Shown: positions 18,608-27,925 of the stretch, piece after piece
Layout of the letters: every line of letters starts with the position of its first letter
How positions within the stretch are numbered: position 1 is the stretch's first letter
From: Rhodobacteraceae bacterium Alg231-30
Lineage (GTDB): Bacteria; Pseudomonadota; Alphaproteobacteria; Rhodobacterales; Rhodobacteraceae
Direction: 5' to 3'
NCBI GenBank assembly: GCA_900143615.1
Contig: FREU01000003.1
Location: 298,237-362,236 of the forward strand
Length of the DNA: 64,000 nucleotides
Position numbers and translations under genes: made by a program
Notes under the pieces: generated by a model
What the model was told of the DNA's origin: nothing
The model's input: only the letters and a program-made list of their open reading frames with translations
Databases searched by the model: none

Positions 18608-19118
18608 TAGTGGCGGGTGACCAGATCAAAGCCGAGATAATCTGATGTCTGCCCCGGCGTGGCCTCAGTTCTCATAAGGAGGCCCTGTGCGTTGACGCGG
18701 AGGTGGATTTTTGTCGAAAAGCCACCTCATGAGCGGCCGAAACCTTGCCGAGGAGTCCCCCTTTTGCGCCTGCGGCCTGATGATCGCACGGATCACAGTG
18801 CTATCGACCATTTGAAGTGCGTCTGGCACTGCCCGCTTTGGTTCAATGCCTCAAGGATAACTTCCCATAATCCTGCCAAGGTCCAGCGGCGAAACTGGCG
18901 GTAGACTTTGACCATTTCCCAAACTCCTCTGGCAAATCACGCCATGGCGCGCCTGTTCGCGCGATCCAGAAGACCCCATCTAGAACAGAGCGATGGTTGG
19001 TGGGCTCGTGTCCGTTTGGGGCGCGGGTCGCCAGGATAATCTGTTCAAAGAACGCCCAACCCTGATCGGTCATTAGGTCTCGTGCCAAGCTGATCTCCTT
19101 AGCAGATGCCAGCTTCAA
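18608..19118 (-). pseudogene. Decayed IS5-family-type transposase
   Basis: The N-terminal 70 residues are intact (L-M-T-D-Q-G-W-A-F-F-E-Q-I-I-L, then D-G-V-F-W-I-A-R-T-G-A-P-W-R-D-L-P). This is the typical N-terminal domain of IS5-like transposases. The frame is lost after F-G-K-W-S-K near 18905. The remaining homology (Y-R-Q-F-R-R-W, then Q-M-V-D-S-T-V-I-R with the first catalytic Asp, then F-S-T-K-I-H-L-R-V-N-like sequence and R-T-E-A-T-P-G-Q-T) is spread over different frames, so several indels are present. Recognisable sequence ends near 18608 without the second Asp and the Glu. No matching terminal inverted repeats were identified. It cannot encode an active enzyme. Confidence 0.8.
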
Positions 19119-19216
19119 TCACGTCTTAGGCGTGTTGTGCACCCTTTTTGTCAACACGACCTAACCGCTTAATCAGCAGACATCTTTTCAGCCTTCCAGC
19201 ATTTGTGGGCGCGCCG

Positions 19217-19843
19217 CTACTCTAGGTACCCGTCCCGAAAGGCACTGACTACGAGTTCGGCAGTCGAATGGACGCGGATTTTACGCATTAGGGATGACCG
19301 ATGGCTTTCGACCGTCTTGGGGCTGATGGACAACTCCTTGGCGATGCTGCTGTTCGTCAGACCACGCGCAATGCCATAGAGCACTTCGCGTTCACGGTCG
19401 GACAGCAAGGGGCCCTTGGCCGTGCGGTCCAGCCTTTCCCTGACTTCTGGTGCATATAGCGAATGCCCCGCGCCGATCTGAATCAGACCGTCGCAAATTT
19501 CGGAAAGATCCTGATTTTTTAAGAAGATACCCTGCACGCCCGCCGCCGCAATCTTTTCCCAAGCGGAAGGTGTGACAGTGCCAGTCAGGATCGCTGTGCG
19601 AGTGTCCGGCGACCAGCGCTTGATCTCGGCGTACACCTCGAGCCCGGTAGCGTCGGGCATGGAAAAATCGAGTAGGGCAATATCGGGTTTGTGCTGCCGG
19701 CAGAGGGCAATCGCTTCGATCCCGCTTCCGGTGACGCCAAGAACGTCAAAGGCGGGCAGATCGGCCAACATGCGTTGCATACCGAAGAGAGTGAAGCCAT
19801 GATCATCGGCAATGATGATGGATAACGGCATAGAAACCTGCAT
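19217..19843 (-). CDS. NarL/LuxR-type response regulator
   Basis: 208 residues. A receiver domain (about 1-125) has the acidic pair D-D at 13-14 and the phospho-acceptor Asp59 in A-L-L-D-F-S-M-P. The conserved Thr/Lys positions appear as A-I-L-T-G-T and F-L-K-N. A C-terminal LuxR-type helix-turn-helix (L-S-D-R-E-R-E-V-L-Y-G-I-A-R-G-L-T-N, then S-P-K-T-V-E-S-H-R) binds DNA. MPLSI at residue 5 is an alternative start. The gene is divergent from the histidine kinase at 19868 with only 24 bases between starts, so the two are almost certainly partners. Targets are unknown; the flanking RTX genes are obvious candidates by position only. Confidence 0.88.
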   Translation of the reverse strand: MQVSMPLSIIIADDHGFTLFGMQRMLADLPAFDVLGVTGSGIEAIALCRQHKPDIALLDFSMPDATGLEVYAEIKRWSPDTRTAILTGTVTPSAWEKIAAAGVQGIFLKNQDLSEICDGLIQIGAGHSLYAPEVRERLDRTAKGPLLSDREREVLYGIARGLTNSSIAKELSISPKTVESHRSSLMRKIRVHSTAELVVSAFRDGYLE

Positions 19844-19867
19844 TCGCGCGTTTGGGCGCCGCCGCCG

Positions 19868-21838
19868 ATGAGCGTCTGGCGCCTCTTCTTGATGATAGTC
19901 TACCTGTCGAGCGTCGGCACGGCAATATCGCAGGAGTCATCGCCAGGCGCCTTCGTGCTGCGCGGCTCGGCGCAGGCGGGGCAGATGTTCGAGTTCGTGT
20001 CGGGATTGGAAGACCCGTCACGTGCCTTGACTGTGGATGAGGTGCTTGCGCCATCAGCAAGCTCGCAATGGCGTCCAGTCGGGAGCGATAATGCTGATTT
20101 CGGATATACCAAATCTGTCATCTGGCTGCGGCTGCGGGTGCAGAACGCGAGCGAGAATGAAGCCTGGCGGCTGCACATCCACGAGAACTTTTTCCAGATA
20201 TTCGAAGCTTATCTCAAAGGCACAGACGGGGAGATTCAGGTCCTAGAACAGCTGGGCGAGACCTCGCCCTTCTCAGACAGGGATATCGACCATCCGACCA
20301 TGACCGCCGGTTTCTTGCTGGCACCTAGAGAAAAGGCGGAATTAATCGTGAGATACTGGTCGGGCGGATCCTCCGAGATCAGCTTTTCACTGCACACCGC
20401 CAGGGAATTTGAGCAATTCGCGGCACAGCGCGTGGCAAAAGATTTCATCTTCTACGGGATGATGCTGATCCTGGCGCTGGCCGCCTTCGTGGCATGGCTT
20501 GCCACCGGCAAGCACGTGTTTGTTGCCTACGCGCTTTATGCGAGCTTCGGTTTGCTGTTCATCATGCATGGCGACGGCAACAGCTTTCAGTATCTCTGGC
20601 CCAATGCGCCCTTGTTCAACGGCTATGCCTCGATCTTTTTGGGCAGCGGTCTGATCGTATCCGGTGCCAATTTTGCTCGGCAGTTTCTACAAACGGCGCA
20701 GTATCATCCAGTTGTGGACCGCCTGCTGCTGGTGGTCATTGTGTTGCCAATTGTCACGATACTGTCGTCGATCGTCGTGGACCATCAGATCATCAAACAG
20801 CTGCTTGTGCCACTGGCGACATGCGCGGTTTTGTTGTTTGTAGCTGCCGGATTGAACGCCGCCCGCACCCGATTTCGCGAGGTTCGGTTTTATGTCATCG
20901 CCTGGGTCGGGGCGGTTTTGTCTTCGGCGATGATGACGGCGCGTCACATGTTCGGCATCGATATTCCCGAGGAAGTCCAGTTCGATTCGATGCGCATTGT
21001 GTTTGTGCTTGATGCTGCGTTGATGGGAATCGCGATTATCGACCGGTTCGATATGATCCGCCGTGCTCAGCGGGAAACGCTCGAGACCTTGTTGGGGGAG
21101 GCGCAGCGCAACTTGAGTCTGACGAACAGGCTGCGCAATCTCGAGGAGCAGTATGGCGCGGTGGCCGAGTTGGCACGGGCGCAACGCCACAATCTGGCGG
21201 ATACGGTACATGACCTTCGCCAGCCACTGCAGGCGTTGCGATTGAATGTCAAGGAGTTGACCCGCGACGGATACGGCGACCGCTCTCAGGTCGAGGAAAC
21301 GCTCCAGTATCTTGAAAACCTCGTCAATCGCGAACTGGCTACGCATGTGATGCCGGGAAATAACCTGACAGCTGATCGGCAGGGCGGGCAGCCGACAGAC
21401 ATTTCCGGCGTGCTGAAAACGGTGGGCGAAATGTTCGCGCGAGACGCTGTGGCCAAGGGGGGCGCGCTACGACATGTGCATACCACCGCCCAGACGACTT
21501 TGGCACCGCTTACATTGATGCGGATAGTATCGAACCTTGTGGGCAACGCGGTGAAACACACTGAGTCCGGGCAGGTTCTTTTTGGGGTCCGGCATGGGGG
21601 GGCAGGCTTGCGTATCGAAGTGCACGATACGGGGCCGGGCCTTGCGCAAGAGGATTTCAAGGCTGCAATGGCGCGCTCGGCCCAGCTTGAAGGTAACGCA
21701 GAGCCCGACGGCTACGGGCTCGGGCTTGCTATTGTGGATGAACTGGTGCGACAGCATGGGCTGGAGATCGGCCTGTGCCGCGGTCGACGCACCGGTACGG
21801 GCATTTACGTGACATTGCCAACCGCAAAATTGGGGTGA
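19868..21838 (+). CDS. 7TMR-DISM sensor histidine kinase
   Basis: 656 residues. A signal peptide is followed by a periplasmic beta domain (about 30-190; V-I-W-L-R-L-R-V-Q-N) of the 7TMR-DISM extracellular type, which often binds carbohydrates. Seven membrane helices span about 195-400, then a coiled-coil linker, then a HisKA domain with the phospho-acceptor His near residue 448 in H-D-L-R-Q-P-L-Q-A-L. The ATPase domain has an N-box (N-L-V-G-N-A-V-K-H-T, about 555), G1 (D-T-G-P-G-L, about 587) and G2 (G-Y-G-L-G-L-A-I-V). All catalytic boxes are present. The natural partner is the divergent LuxR-type regulator at 19217-19843. A 7-G tract lies at 21596-21602 within the ATPase domain. The ligand is not predictable. 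Confidence 0.9.
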   Translation: MSVWRLFLMIVYLSSVGTAISQESSPGAFVLRGSAQAGQMFEFVSGLEDPSRALTVDEVLAPSASSQWRPVGSDNADFGYTKSVIWLRLRVQNASENEAWRLHIHENFFQIFEAYLKGTDGEIQVLEQLGETSPFSDRDIDHPTMTAGFLLAPREKAELIVRYWSGGSSEISFSLHTAREFEQFAAQRVAKDFIFYGMMLILALAAFVAWLATGKHVFVAYALYASFGLLFIMHGDGNSFQYLWPNAPLFNGYASIFLGSGLIVSGANFARQFLQTAQYHPVVDRLLLVVIVLPIVTILSSIVVDHQIIKQLLVPLATCAVLLFVAAGLNAARTRFREVRFYVIAWVGAVLSSAMMTARHMFGIDIPEEVQFDSMRIVFVLDAALMGIAIIDRFDMIRRAQRETLETLLGEAQRNLSLTNRLRNLEEQYGAVAELARAQRHNLADTVHDLRQPLQALRLNVKELTRDGYGDRSQVEETLQYLENLVNRELATHVMPGNNLTADRQGGQPTDISGVLKTVGEMFARDAVAKGGALRHVHTTAQTTLAPLTLMRIVSNLVGNAVKHTESGQVLFGVRHGGAGLRIEVHDTGPGLAQEDFKAAMARSAQLEGNAEPDGYGLGLAIVDELVRQHGLEIGLCRGRRTGTGIYVTLPTAKLG

Positions 21839-21957
21839 TCACCTGATGCTGACCTAGGGTCAACTCTGCTATGCTCGCCGTGAAGCGAGGCTGATTATTT
21901 TTTATAAGCAGATTTTTTTAGCGCGGCCCGTGCAGTTAAACAGTTCTGGAGTTCCCC

Positions 21958-24900
21958 ATGCCTATAGGTGATGACCTAAAACAGTTCAGCAGCAATTTGA
22001 ACCACACGCGCACCAATGTGAAAGACTTGCGGGGCAAGGTCGACACAATGGGCGACACGGTGAATACTGCGCGTCAGGCTCTGGAATATGCCGGCAAGGT
22101 GGAAAAACAGTCCGATGAGTTTCTCGCTACACTGAAGTCAGCGAAGTTCAGCCTCAAGGTGCTGGAAAAATCCGGGCCCATGAAGGTAGCCGCCAAGGGC
22201 TTAGACAAGATTCTCGACAAGCTTGAAGACGTGACGCGGCACATCCGTGACAAGGCGCACGACATTGACCAGAAGATCAAGGATTCCGGCTATATCGACA
22301 AGCTAAAGGCGATGAAGGCCAAGCTTGACGGCTATGAGGTCAAGCTATTCGGCGCAGAGAAGAAGCTGGAAGACTACAAGGAAAAGACGGACAACACGAT
22401 CAAGGGATTTGAATTGATCGGGGCACCGGCGGATGGTCTTGAAAGCCTCGCAGATGACACGGTGAACCCGCTAAATACCATCCTTTCCGATGCCAATGAT
22501 CTTTACGATTCCATAGAGGCCGATATCGAAGGGATCGGCGGGTTCCTAAATGGCTTCAAGGCCTCGCTGTTCCAGCCGATGGTCAACGTGGCCAAAGCAT
22601 TTTCGGGCATCAATTCATCGCTCGATTTCCTCGCCAAGCCGCTTAAGGCCGCCTACTCGGCGCTAAAGCCTATTGAGGGGCTGCTGGATGCGGTGGGTTT
22701 TATCTATAACATTACGGTTGGGCCTGTCGTCGACTGGATTATGGATAAGCTCGGGATCACACGCATCTTCGACAAGGTCGGCGACAAGATCGCCGAATTC
22801 TTGCCGGACACGGACGTTCTCGACAAGTTGTTGAGCGAGATTGACGGCGCCTTTGACGAAGTCGATGACTTTCTTGGGGCGTTGGGCTGGAATGTCGATG
22901 TCGATGATTTTCTCTCGAAGATGATCGACGACATTTTTCCCGGCCTTGATGACAGCGCCGGCGGGCAAATCCGCTATGGCACCGATGATGCCGAAACGTT
23001 GGTTGGCCGGGACGGTGTCGACGATATTTTACACCCAGGGGCTGGCAGCGACGTGGTTCAGGCTTTGGGAGGTGACGACATTATCATGGCCTCTGCCGGG
23101 GATGACACCATTCTCGGAGGTGAAGGGACTGACCGGTTGGTTATGGGAGACTCCTTGCTGTCCTATGTCTTTGGGCAGTCCGGCGATGGTGGGGCGATGG
23201 AGTTCTTTCATGTCGGCGGAAAGTATGGTCGCGAAACAGTTTATGACGTGGAGTTGTTCGTATTCGACAATGGAACGCTGACAGAGCAGCAATTGCGCGA
23301 CAACGTCCATTCGCTGAATGGCGGTATGAAAACCGGCACCGATGCGAACGAGTTTTTCTATGCTATTACAGGTTCTCCAGCCGTCACGATTGACGGCGCG
23401 GGGGGGAATGACGACATCACCGGGTCCGAGTTCGCTGACATGTTGTTCGGCGGAGCGGGCAATGACCGAATTGCTAGTATGCGCGGGGCAGATACTGTCG
23501 ATGGCGGTGCTGGCATCGATACCTGGGTGTACCCGTTGAACAATGCGTCGGGCAATTCGCTGACACAGGTTGATCTGATAACGGGCCAGACATGGGACGG
23601 CGATAGCCGCGATACGCTGATCTCAATCGAGAATATTGCAGTCGAGGATGATCGCGACACCGATCTGTTCGGCGACAATGGCGCAAACGTCATCACCAGT
23701 AGCGGCGGGCGCGACTGGATTGACGGGCGTGGCGGCGATGACAGCATTGAAGGTGGTGCCGGCCGGGATCTGCTGGTCGGCGGCTCGGGCGTGGACACAG
23801 TGCGCGGGGGCGATGACTATGACATTCTCGTCGCAGGCGGTCATATTGTGGCGCAGCGCGGTGAATTCTATGACGGCGGCGAGGGCACTGATGTGCTGAT
23901 CTACTCCAACGACTACGGAGCATACGGCATTGAGCCGCGCGATTCCGCCCAGATTGCATCGCAGGAACCTACTGGCCAGGTGCGGATTGACGTGGCGACC
24001 GGCAAAATCGAACGGCTATCTTCTGACGGAGCCAGGGTTCTGGCGACCGATACCGCCGAGAATATCGAAATTTATATTGGTTCGGATCAGAATGACACGA
24101 TCAACGGTGCTGAAGCCGTTTCTGGTGAAAATTTGACCATAGATGGTGGAGGCGGGAACGATGTCCTCTACAGCCGCGGTGCCACTTGGACCAACGGCGG
24201 TAAGGGCGATGATACAATGTTCGTCGTCGGAGGGGGGAGCTTTGATGGTGGGGCCGGAACCGACACGTTGGATACCCGAATGGAGGATGCGCGGTGGTTC
24301 ATCCGCCTGACCGGTGCCATCGGCACTACGATTCAGGCATTCAAGGTAGACGAGAGCGAGACCTTCACGGACGAGGAGGGCAATACCAAGCCGCTTGCCT
24401 CGACCCGTCTGTTCTCGGGCAATCTGACGTCAACTGAGATCGTTTATCTCGGCCAATATGACGACGAGGTTCGCCTGGAAGGGAATGAGAATATGACCTT
24501 CTATGGCGGCGAAGGGAACGACCGGCTGATCCGCTCCAATTCCACCGATGGCACCGGTTATGGCTATATGTACGGTCAGGCTGGGGATGACTACCTGGAA
24601 TTGCGGACCTCCGGCGCCGTGTATGGTGGTATTGGCGACGACGATCTATTCATCAATGCGTCCGGTGGCGACAACGGCCACACGGTTGCAGGCGGGGACG
24701 GGGATGACCTGATCCGAATTTCGCGCATCGGAACAAGCAGAACCGATGCCGGAGTCGATGGTGGCGCAGGCTATGATGCGATCGTGGTGAGCCAGACCGA
24801 TTACTCTAGCGAAAGCAACGAGCGCACCGAACTCAATCTGCGTACCGGCGTCTTTCAGAGCTTTTCCACCAACCGCTTTGGTGAGAGTGTTCGGGACGTA

Positions 24901-27255
24901 AACGCGCTTGTTTCTAATGTTGAGGAAGTGGTTGGCGCCGAGGTCAAGGACCTTATCACGGGGCTGGACGCTGATGAACGGCTGCTGGGGCGCGGTGGGA
25001 ATGACACCATCGAGGGGCGCGGCGGGCGTGACGAGATATATGGTGGTGACGGCAATGATCTGCTTCAGGGCGGTCTTGGCAACGACCATTTGCACGGTGG
25101 TCGCGGGAATGACACGCTGGACGGCGGAGACGGACGTGATACCGCCTCCTATTCAAACGCTTTCTTGACCGGTGCCTTTGGTGAAGTTTCTGCTGGGGAT
25201 TTCGGGGCAGTTCAGGCCGATTTGATGACCGGTGTCGCCACCCATGCGAGCGGCACCGACCGGCTGATCAACATCGAGAATGTGACCGGTGGCAAATCGG
25301 GGGATCGCCTGAGCGGTGACGATCTATCCAACGCATTGTCAGGGGGCGAGGGTGACGACACGCTGATTGGTCGGGGCGGAGATGATGTTCTGGTATTGGG
25401 TGTCGGTAATGACAGTGCGGAGGGTGGCGACGGCGACGACACCTTCATTCTTGATCGTGGCGACGCAACCATCCGTGGCGGTGCGGGCCATGACACGCTT
25501 GATCTCGGAAACCTGTTGGGCTCCAGTCAGTTCTCGCTGTCTGACGGAACCTATTCGGTAACGCTTACCCATGACACGCCGGTTTGGAACGACACTGGTA
25601 CGACCGAAGCGCGTCTTTTCGGTTCTACCGTGCTGACGCCCCGGATGGTGTCCGAGGCTGATCCGATCTTTTCCAACAGCATCGATGATCTGTCCCGCGT
25701 GCTCCCGGATTCCGGCAGTGCCGAGGCGTTGACCTTTGCGATCAAGTACGTCCCGATCAGTTTGGCGTATTCGATCACCATGGAAAGCATTGAAGCCATC
25801 ATCGGTGGCGTCGGCAACGACACCATCCTCGGGTCGTCGCGGAATGACACGTTGCAGGGTGGTGACGGAAATGACAGCTTGCAGGGCGCCGCTGGTGTGG
25901 ATGTGGCCAAATATACTGTCAATGTCTTCTCGATGCGGGTCACCGACGCCCAGAACGGCATTCGAGTCCACTCTGTAGAGGGGTCTGATTTTATTGCCAA
26001 TGATGTTGAAAATTTCATGTTCGAGAATGCCAGCCTGAACATGGCGGCCATGCGGGCGCGGATCGATGAGGGCATGACCGGGTCAGCTGCGGGGGACGAT
26101 ATGACAGGGTCGGCGCTGGCCGATCGTTTACGCGGCTTTCAGGGTAGTGACACGATCGCGGCAGGTGCTGGGCATGATACCGTCGCGGGTGGAGACGGGC
26201 GCGACAAATCTTATCTCGGAGAAGGAAACGACCTGTATAGCGACAATGCTCAGGGCGGCACGTTTGGGCAGGACACGGTCTTCGGTGGGGCTGGTCAGGA
26301 CACCATTCAAGGCGGCGGAGGAAACGATGCCTTTTTCGGGGAACTCGGCAATGACGAGATTCACGGGCGCCTTGGCAACGATAAGCTCTATGGCGGCGAC
26401 GGGTATGACACGCTGGATGGCGGCGACGGCAATGACAGCGTCTGGGGCGGCAATGGTCGGGACAAGGTGTTCCTTGGCACGGGCAACGACAAGTTCTTCG
26501 ACACCAGCCAAGGCGGCACGCAGGGGCAGGATACGGTACTCGCGGGGGCCGGCAACGACACGATCGAGGGCGGCGCGGGCAATGATGTCTTCTTCGGCGA
26601 TCTTGGCAACGACGTGATCCGAGGGCGGCTGGGCAATGACAAGCTCTATGGCGGCGATGGGTATGATACTCTTGATGGTGGCGACGGTAATGACAGCATC
26701 TGGGGCGGCAATGGCCGGGACAAGGTGTTCCTTGGCGCTGGCAACGACGTGTTTTTCGACAACACACAGGGCGGCACGCTGGGGCAGGATACGATATTTA
26801 GCGGTCTTGGGTTCGACACGATCAACGGTGGCGCTGGCAACGATGTGTTCCACGGCAATCAGGGCAATGACAAACTCTTCGGCGCGAATGGAGACGACCG
26901 GCTCTATGGCGGTGACAATGCCGACATGCTCTACGGTGGGAACGGGGCAGACTCGCTCTGGGGTGGCAATGGACTCGACCAGATCTGGGGCGGCGCGGGG
27001 TTAGATATGTTCTTTTTCGCGGACGGGTTCGGAACAGACACGGTATTCGGGTTCGAGGCGGCGGATGGCGAAAAAATTAGTTTGGCTGGCGTAACCGGGA
27101 TTACGGATTTTGCGGATCTTCTGGCAAACCATTTGATTAATGCTGGCGGCACAGCGCGGATCGTGGCCGACGCGAACTCGATCCTCCTTGATGGCGTGGC
27201 GTTTGGCGATGTCGGCGTCGGGCTGGCATATTCAGCGGATGATTTCGTGTTTTGA
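21958..27255 (+). CDS. RTX protein with long alpha-helical N-terminal domain
   Basis: 1,765 residues. The first 340 contain no RTX motif. They are predicted helical, rich in K, D, E and L with heptad-like spacing (for example L-D-K-I-L-D-K-L-E-D-V, Y-I-D-K-L-K-A-M-K-A-K-L), with a more hydrophobic part around I-Y-N-I-T-V-G-P-V-V-D-W-I. From about residue 340 (22980) RTX repeats of the form G-G-x-G-N-D-x-L alternate with beta-rich spacers. Near the C-terminus three 86-residue units repeat in tandem (26190-26880, period 258 bp). The last 80 residues (F-F-F-A-D-G-F-G-T-D to D-D-F-V-F) match the tails of two other RTX proteins here and should carry the type I secretion signal. The helical domain could be a pore-forming, adhesive or scaffold domain; no family was recognised with confidence. 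The start is the ATG at 21958 after GGAG. Confidence 0.85.
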   Translation: MPIGDDLKQFSSNLNHTRTNVKDLRGKVDTMGDTVNTARQALEYAGKVEKQSDEFLATLKSAKFSLKVLEKSGPMKVAAKGLDKILDKLEDVTRHIRDKAHDIDQKIKDSGYIDKLKAMKAKLDGYEVKLFGAEKKLEDYKEKTDNTIKGFELIGAPADGLESLADDTVNPLNTILSDANDLYDSIEADIEGIGGFLNGFKASLFQPMVNVAKAFSGINSSLDFLAKPLKAAYSALKPIEGLLDAVGFIYNITVGPVVDWIMDKLGITRIFDKVGDKIAEFLPDTDVLDKLLSEIDGAFDEVDDFLGALGWNVDVDDFLSKMIDDIFPGLDDSAGGQIRYGTDDAETLVGRDGVDDILHPGAGSDVVQALGGDDIIMASAGDDTILGGEGTDRLVMGDSLLSYVFGQSGDGGAMEFFHVGGKYGRETVYDVELFVFDNGTLTEQQLRDNVHSLNGGMKTGTDANEFFYAITGSPAVTIDGAGGNDDITGSEFADMLFGGAGNDRIASMRGADTVDGGAGIDTWVYPLNNASGNSLTQVDLITGQTWDGDSRDTLISIENIAVEDDRDTDLFGDNGANVITSSGGRDWIDGRGGDDSIEGGAGRDLLVGGSGVDTVRGGDDYDILVAGGHIVAQRGEFYDGGEGTDVLIYSNDYGAYGIEPRDSAQIASQEPTGQVRIDVATGKIERLSSDGARVLATDTAENIEIYIGSDQNDTINGAEAVSGENLTIDGGGGNDVLYSRGATWTNGGKGDDTMFVVGGGSFDGGAGTDTLDTRMEDARWFIRLTGAIGTTIQAFKVDESETFTDEEGNTKPLASTRLFSGNLTSTEIVYLGQYDDEVRLEGNENMTFYGGEGNDRLIRSNSTDGTGYGYMYGQAGDDYLELRTSGAVYGGIGDDDLFINASGGDNGHTVAGGDGDDLIRISRIGTSRTDAGVDGGAGYDAIVVSQTDYSSESNERTELNLRTGVFQSFSTNRFGESVRDVNALVSNVEEVVGAEVKDLITGLDADERLLGRGGNDTIEGRGGRDEIYGGDGNDLLQGGLGNDHLHGGRGNDTLDGGDGRDTASYSNAFLTGAFGEVSAGDFGAVQADLMTGVATHASGTDRLINIENVTGGKSGDRLSGDDLSNALSGGEGDDTLIGRGGDDVLVLGVGNDSAEGGDGDDTFILDRGDATIRGGAGHDTLDLGNLLGSSQFSLSDGTYSVTLTHDTPVWNDTGTTEARLFGSTVLTPRMVSEADPIFSNSIDDLSRVLPDSGSAEALTFAIKYVPISLAYSITMESIEAIIGGVGNDTILGSSRNDTLQGGDGNDSLQGAAGVDVAKYTVNVFSMRVTDAQNGIRVHSVEGSDFIANDVENFMFENASLNMAAMRARIDEGMTGSAAGDDMTGSALADRLRGFQGSDTIAAGAGHDTVAGGDGRDKSYLGEGNDLYSDNAQGGTFGQDTVFGGAGQDTIQGGGGNDAFFGELGNDEIHGRLGNDKLYGGDGYDTLDGGDGNDSVWGGNGRDKVFLGTGNDKFFDTSQGGTQGQDTVLAGAGNDTIEGGAGNDVFFGDLGNDVIRGRLGNDKLYGGDGYDTLDGGDGNDSIWGGNGRDKVFLGAGNDVFFDNTQGGTLGQDTIFSGLGFDTINGGAGNDVFHGNQGNDKLFGANGDDRLYGGDNADMLYGGNGADSLWGGNGLDQIWGGAGLDMFFFADGFGTDTVFGFEAADGEKISLAGVTGITDFADLLANHLINAGGTARIVADANSILLDGVAFGDVGVGLAYSADDFVF
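26190..26880 (+). repeat. Three tandem 258-bp (86-residue) repeats in the RTX gene
   Basis: Each unit carries G-R-D-K-x-x-L-G-x-G-N-D, then Q-G-G-T-x-G-Q-D-T, then G-N-D-K-L-Y-G-G-D-G-Y-D-T-L. The segment TCTGGGGCGGCAATGG recurs at 26441 and 26699, giving the 258-bp period. The second and third units are nearly identical in DNA, pointing to recent duplication. Confidence 0.75.
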
Positions 27256-27518
27256 GGCTTCGTGCTTTATCAGGCGCCGTTTTTTTTGACGCGCGTCTGG
27301 TTTGCGCGACTAGCAGGCGGGAGACGTATTTTCCTCCTAGCACGCTACCGCGGGGTTCTTGCTGCCCATCACCTCAGCGGGGATTGCCAAATTGTCGATT
27401 GATTTAGTTGACTGGCCCACATCGAAATATCATTCGAGGTGCCTCGCCAAAATGATCTTCCCTGATCTTCCGCCACTGAAGTGGTCCGCACCTATCGTTT
27501 GGAAATGGAGGATCACCC
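27256..27518. other. Gap after the helical RTX gene
   Basis: No gene was recognised. A T8 run at about 27281-27288 follows a GC-rich stretch and may terminate the RTX transcript, but no strong hairpin is visible. The part nearest 27519 probably belongs to the decayed IS3-type element. Confidence 0.3.
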
Positions 27519-27749
27519 ATGGGAATCAAACGACACGGGCCGGAAGAGATTGTTACGAAGCTACGGCAGGTTGAGGGGCTTTGCGGACTGGGAATGCCGC
27601 GGGTCGATGCGATCAGGCTGGCTCACATAACGGAACAGAGGTTTTAACGCTGGCGTAAGCAATATGGCGGTATGGGAGTTGACCCATTAAAAGAACACAA
27701 ACGGCTCCAGAAAGAGAATGACCGCTTGCGTCGGGCTAGAGCTCATTGA
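27519..27749 (+). pseudogene. Decayed IS3-family OrfA transposase fragment
   Basis: One frame carries G-P-E-E-I-V-T-K-L-R-Q-V-E, then A-I-R-L-A-H-I-T-E-Q, an in-frame TAA where the family has Y in T-F-Y-R-W-R, then R-W-R-K-Q-Y-G-G-M-G-V and the leucine-zipper-like K-R-L-Q-K-E-N-D-R-L-R-R-A. This is the helix-turn-helix and coiled-coil order of IS3/IS407-type OrfA. The frame ends at a TGA (27747) and no OrfB integrase domain was seen downstream, so the element is inactive. Confidence 0.8.
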
Positions 27750-27925
27750 CGATTGGCCAGCGACAAACAACCCCAAGGTCTCTAATGAAGGATCATTCAG
27801 AAGTCTTGCAGATTGCAGTAGCTGCCTGACTCAACACCCAGAATTCATGCCCTCATAACATCGCTTCCCACAGGCCGATTCTCCTTTGGACGCAAGTTTT
27901 TTGCAACGGGTAAGCCCTTGTCCTT

